Positions 60,591 through 64,000 of a DNA stretch of 64,000 nucleotides are shown in pieces. The notes beneath the pieces are model-generated. The model searched no databases. It was not told the origin of the DNA and saw only the letters and a list, made by a program, of their open reading frames with translations. Each line of letters begins with the position of its first letter. Position 1 is the stretch's first letter. The translations under genes were made by a program, and so were the position numbers. The DNA is taken from the NCBI GenBank assembly GCA_030770425.1, contig JASJFT010000002.1:372001-436000 (forward strand). Reading direction: 5' to 3'. The stretch comes from Darksidea phi. Taxonomy: Eukaryota; Ascomycota; Dothideomycetes; Pleosporales; Lentitheciaceae.

Positions 60591-61002
60591 TCAGATCCGC
60601 AGGCGACACTTATTCGGAAGGGCATGAATCGCATTGATATTTCGGTAAGCTTGGTAAACCATCTTTGACAACATACATGCTAACAGAAACGTAATTCGCC
60701 TTCTCTGTGGAGGTGGCGAGAATGGCAGCAGCATGATCTTAAAGTTAGAATTTCTACTACCAATCTGACATTTCATACAATAGCAGTTTTGCGCCAATAT
60801 GTAACCTAGATCTTATGCGCTTGTGTCGATCAAACTCGCCCCAAATCGAGGTAAACCGCAAGATTACCAACAATACTCTCTGGTTGGTCGTATCATTTTG
60901 AGACGAAATACACCCTACCTCACTTGCATATGTGTTCGGTCCTGCCGATCCTGATTTTCTTCGCTTTTACCGCAGGTGCCGCGGCATCGCTGGGCTCGTG
61001 CT
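60591..61002. other. Short intergenic region
   Basis: Nothing recognisable between the ankyrin relic and the small membrane protein. Confidence 0.45.
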
Positions 61003-61338
61003 TCAGTCCACAACCTCCTTAACAATATGTCTTTTCTCGTGGGCCTGACGCGCCATGCGCAAGCTGAAGCTGAATATAGAGAAGATAAGGCTAATAACTG
61101 CCAGAAAGGTGCCGAAAACACTGATGATGGGTATTCTGCGGTTGCAAACACGATCTTTGAATTCAATAGCATCAAGAGAAGGATTATTGGGCGTAGATGG
61201 TGGTGTGCAAGTGGCTTTGATTTGATTAATATAGACAGAGGGATCTCGTGCATGTATGCGTCGCTCGTAGAATCGACTGTATGTCCAACAGCTCATCTCC
61301 GGCTCACGTAGTGATGAGGTAAAAAGCATAGGCGTCAC
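61003..61338 (-). CDS. Small single-span membrane protein, related to 58461-58799
   Basis: An intact frame of 111 codons. Residues about 70-95 form one hydrophobic span (IPIISVFGTFLAVISLIF and on), followed by a basic juxtamembrane region (RMARQAHEKRH) and a short tail. The N-terminal half is polar and has no signal peptide. The span and following basic region resemble the small protein 2.2 kb away on the same strand (VFGTFLAV against VFSTFLAV). The first ATG lies only 12 bases beyond the stop of the transcription factor gene on the same strand, so a start at 61296 may be more realistic, or transcription may run through. Function unknown. Confidence 0.42.
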   Translation of the reverse strand: MTPMLFTSSLREPEMSCWTYSRFYERRIHARDPSVYINQIKATCTPPSTPNNPSLDAIEFKDRVCNRRIPIISVFGTFLAVISLIFSIFSFSLRMARQAHEKRHIVKEVVD

Positions 61339-61350
61339 TCTCCATTAGAT

Positions 61351-63257
61351 TCATCTCGTGAAGTGTCTGATCCACCCAGGCTCGCCCATTTCGATAGCCC
61401 GCTCGTTTCGGAACTCAACTGTAGTCTGTCTCGGTCCAGGATGACTGATATTGATATCTCTGATCCGAAACTGTGATGGGATGGGCTGATCTTTGATCTC
61501 GATGCCCAATACCTCTCGTACCGTATTCTCTTCCAGCGTCAACGCTTCTTGGGCGATCCTGCCCGCCCAAGGACCGTCCCATAAGCCATCTCGGCGAGCG
61601 TTATTCAGCAGAATGCTGATCGCTTTCTTCCGGAGGCACACGTTTGGGCCGCGCGTCGCGATCAGGAAGAGTGTACATAAAGGTCCATGGCTGGAGGAGT
61701 AGACAGGGCGTCGGACGCGACCTTTTGCCTAAAGATTAGAATACAGAGTCAGCAAAGCCCATGTAGAAGGATATCCGCTCCTGTTTTCTCGGTCTGAAAA
61801 CCGCACTATGTCGCGAAACGCGACGCGGGTTGGCGAAACACGCAACTCGTATTGAAGAATTACATACAGACTCCCAGTATTGGACACGCGAATCTTCGAG
61901 TCGGGTCACTAGGCCCATTAGAGCCTCGAAAGGTCCTTCGTCATCAAATTGACCGCTATGTTCTGCTCCTGCCGACAAGACCATCATAAAAAAGAGCTCA
62001 ATTTGAGCACACAACAAGCGTATACTGACAGCGTTTGCTTCTGCGGTCTCGCTAAACACCTCTGGAAAAGTCTTGTGAAGTCGAGTAATTCCGGTTTGGA
62101 ATCGCTGCCGAAGTTGTGCGAAGGCGCATCCGGAAACGGCGGAGTCCGGTGTTTCTAGATCGTCCACAGCTGGAATTTCCATCGTTCCCTGGACGAAAGC
62201 AAGGACGTTGGAGAGCAAGCTTTCAAAATAATGTTGCGCGCATTCGAGTGAGACCCAGAATGCCGAAACCGAGGGGCAATTTTCCAGGAAATAAGCAGGG
62301 ATGACCTCCCAGTGAACGAGATCTGCAAAGCTCATGATGCTCAGCGCTTGCACATTTAGGCTGAGAAAGGTTTGTCGGAGCGATTTCAGCGTTACTGGAT
62401 GCGTGTTGTACGTCACAAACGGATCAGACATGCTCATCGCCATACTGGTGATTTGCTTCATCAGCCTAAGTCCGCATCGAATGTGCGTTAAAGCTTCTCC
62501 CCGTTCACCTTGGAGACAGGCTAGGGTGCTGAAGAGGATGCAACAGGTCATGATGGTTTTGAGATGGGTCTCACTCGTTGGAGAGGTTTTCGTACTCTTC
62601 ATAAGCTCTCGAATAGCTTTGTTTGACTGCTCCAGCGCGAAACGTAACTGCTTGTCTAAGGAGCGATCGGTAACAGTGCCATCGTTTCCGGAAGTGAATC
62701 TTCGGTGCATCGTTCCCACGGCGATGACGCCATGCCGAATCGAAGGATGGTAGTGGGTCGCTTGGAGCACTTCGTGCTGCCAGAATGGCGAGTTGAAGAC
62801 GCCGCATATATCTTTGACTGCATACTTTAAGAAAAAGTCGAAGTTCTCTCCTTCTTCTTTCGATGTGAATTGATGACAGGAGGGCAGGTGAGATAGTGAA
62901 ATTGTTGAAGCTGATGCCGACGGTGTCGTAAGTGAGGAAGAGGCCTGAGAAGGTGGAGCGTAGCCGTCACAACGGCGTCCGGTCGACAAGCAGCGGTTGC
63001 AATGAGGTTTTCCTTCGTCGCATTTCACCCGTCGTACCCTGTTCTTGCGTCAACCATTTGATGTACTTCTGCGGTGAGGCCCGAGATCCGCATTCCTCCG
63101 CAAAACGGTCACGGTGGAGTGCGAATCACTGCGAACAGCAATTGATCTAAAATACTTACTTGCATGTGATACATCCCGTCGACGACTTTGGTTTCCATGT
63201 GCGCTCACGCGGTTTAGGATTGGCACCGCGATCGGGTTGGCGTTGGGCAACCATCAT
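61351..63257 (-). CDS. Zn2Cys6 transcription factor
   Basis: Three exons, 63160-63257, 61868-63038 and 61351-61728, give 548 residues with all phases closing. Splicing of exons 1 and 2 completes the binuclear zinc cluster: Cys 29, 32, 39, 46, 49 and 56 (CX2CX6CX6CX2CX6C), with KVRRVKCDEGKPHCNRC. A Ser/Thr-rich linker follows, then a long helical region (DFFLKYAVKDICGVF, FWQHEVLQATHYHPSIRHG) typical of fungal regulators with the DUF3468-type domain. The third exon carries the usual end of this family: KAISILLNNARREG-like text, GLWDGPWAGRIAQEAL, EENTVRE and IRDINI. The regulon is unknown. It is intact although it borders the degraded island. Two adjacent ATGs (63257, 63254) are possible starts. 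Confidence 0.9.
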
Positions 63258-64000
63258 GTTCCGGGACTCGCTCGATCAGTATGGAAAGCGCTATACGAAC
63301 AGACGAATAGAGAAATGAATCCGGAGGCATTATAATTTATAATGATCAAAGGCGTCTGTGAGGTCTCTCGGGTTGGTGAGATAAGCTGGGTGTGTTGATG
63401 CACGTGCCACCTATACGAGCAGACGAATGAGACGACGAGGATGACTTGAAGTGGGTCTGGACGATGTGCAGCATTGGTCGTAAGACCACTACATGCCCCA
63501 GAGATCGGTTCCTATATGTAGGTTGTCTCCAATGACCTAGCATATTCTCAGTTCAAATCGCTGCTCCAAGTTAACATTCAAGCATTCGGTTGCAGCCCCA
63601 GGTACCGTTATAAAGAAAGACCGTTAGACGCCGGCTATGGCGTGCTCCATTGGCCGAAAGGGTCTGACAAGCACATCTCATGCCTTAAACAATATTCCCA
63701 CTAGACATAATCAGTGGTGATGGCGCTCTTACTGGTACGTTCAAACGTCTGCACACCCACAAACCACCACCCTACAATCCCTTTTGGTCCATATTGACTA
63801 AACGCCAACCTCCAAACCAATTGCAGAGGAAAACCAAACGCGAATCTGCTTGCTCCCACGCTGCCCACACGCAACCACCATAGTCCGACCCAACAGCAAA
63901 CCACTTCTCCTCCACAAACGCTATAAAAACCCGTCAACTCAGCTATATCAATGAACACCTATTCCACCCATCCCATCACGCCACATCACACATAATCTCC
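63258..64000. other. Upstream region at the window edge
   Basis: No gene is supported. The left part should hold the promoter of the transcription factor; the right end looks like a promoter reading out of the window. Confidence 0.45.
63922..63928 (+). promoter_or_regulatory. Candidate TATA box for a gene beyond the window
   Basis: TATAAAA is followed by a C/A-rich leader-like sequence to the end of the window, as in fungal core promoters. The gene itself would lie beyond 64000. Confidence 0.4.

Noticed and set aside
1..64000. CRISPR array, insertion sequences or bacterial-type operons
   Set aside because: No regularly spaced repeats, no transposase frames, and the gene structure is clearly that of a fungus.

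Overview
This window reads as nuclear DNA of a filamentous ascomycete (Pezizomycotina, probably Dothideomycetes). Genes are split by short introns, mostly 47-150 nt, with GTATGT/GTAAGT-like donors and CTAAC/CTGAC-like branch sites. The recognisable proteins are typical of filamentous fungi: an AA9 lytic polysaccharide monooxygenase, a Zn2Cys6 regulator with a fungal C-terminal domain, a CHS7-family protein, PMT2, a P-type H+-ATPase and a Hook dynein adaptor. The class-level placement is inference. All splice models were assembled by hand from reading frame, splice signals and family sequence; no transcript data were available.

Layout. 2-18 kb holds a small membrane protein (-), RAD23 (+), a Hook protein (-), a secreted I9-type inhibitor (-) and a PUF RNA-binding protein (-). 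19-22.5 kb is gene-poor: a broken M28 aminopeptidase, an intron-containing tRNA-Cys and one doubtful or decayed gene. 22.7-52.4 kb is a dense conserved block: FAH-domain hydrolase (-), TFIIH subunit SSL1 (-), CHS7-like protein (-), a sugar transporter with a long N-terminal tail (+), PMT2 (+), RAD57 (-), carnitine acetyltransferase (+), P3A H+-ATPase (+), AA9 LPMO (+) and a DHH phosphoesterase (-). 52.5-61 kb is strikingly different: almost everything recognisable there is broken. It includes a WSC-domain gene relic, a divergently arranged pair of ruined pyrimidine/hydantoin catabolism genes (M20 beta-ureidopropionase type and dihydropyrimidinase type) and an ankyrin-repeat relic. Two short intact single-span membrane proteins that resemble each other lie in and at the edge of this island. 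An intact Zn2Cys6 transcription factor closes the window, followed by what looks like the promoter of a gene outside it.

The genes do not form one pathway. The conserved block mixes DNA repair (RAD23, RAD57, SSL1, DHH protein), secretory pathway and cell wall functions (PMT2, CHS7-like), and membrane energetics and carbon use (H+-ATPase, sugar transporter, carnitine acetyltransferase). The points of most interest are the decayed catabolic pair with damaged metal-ligand residues, an 8-nt microexon in the CHS7-like gene, a C-terminal exon of the carnitine acetyltransferase beyond a 427-nt intron, and the related small membrane proteins in the degraded island. No clearly undescribed multi-gene system was found.
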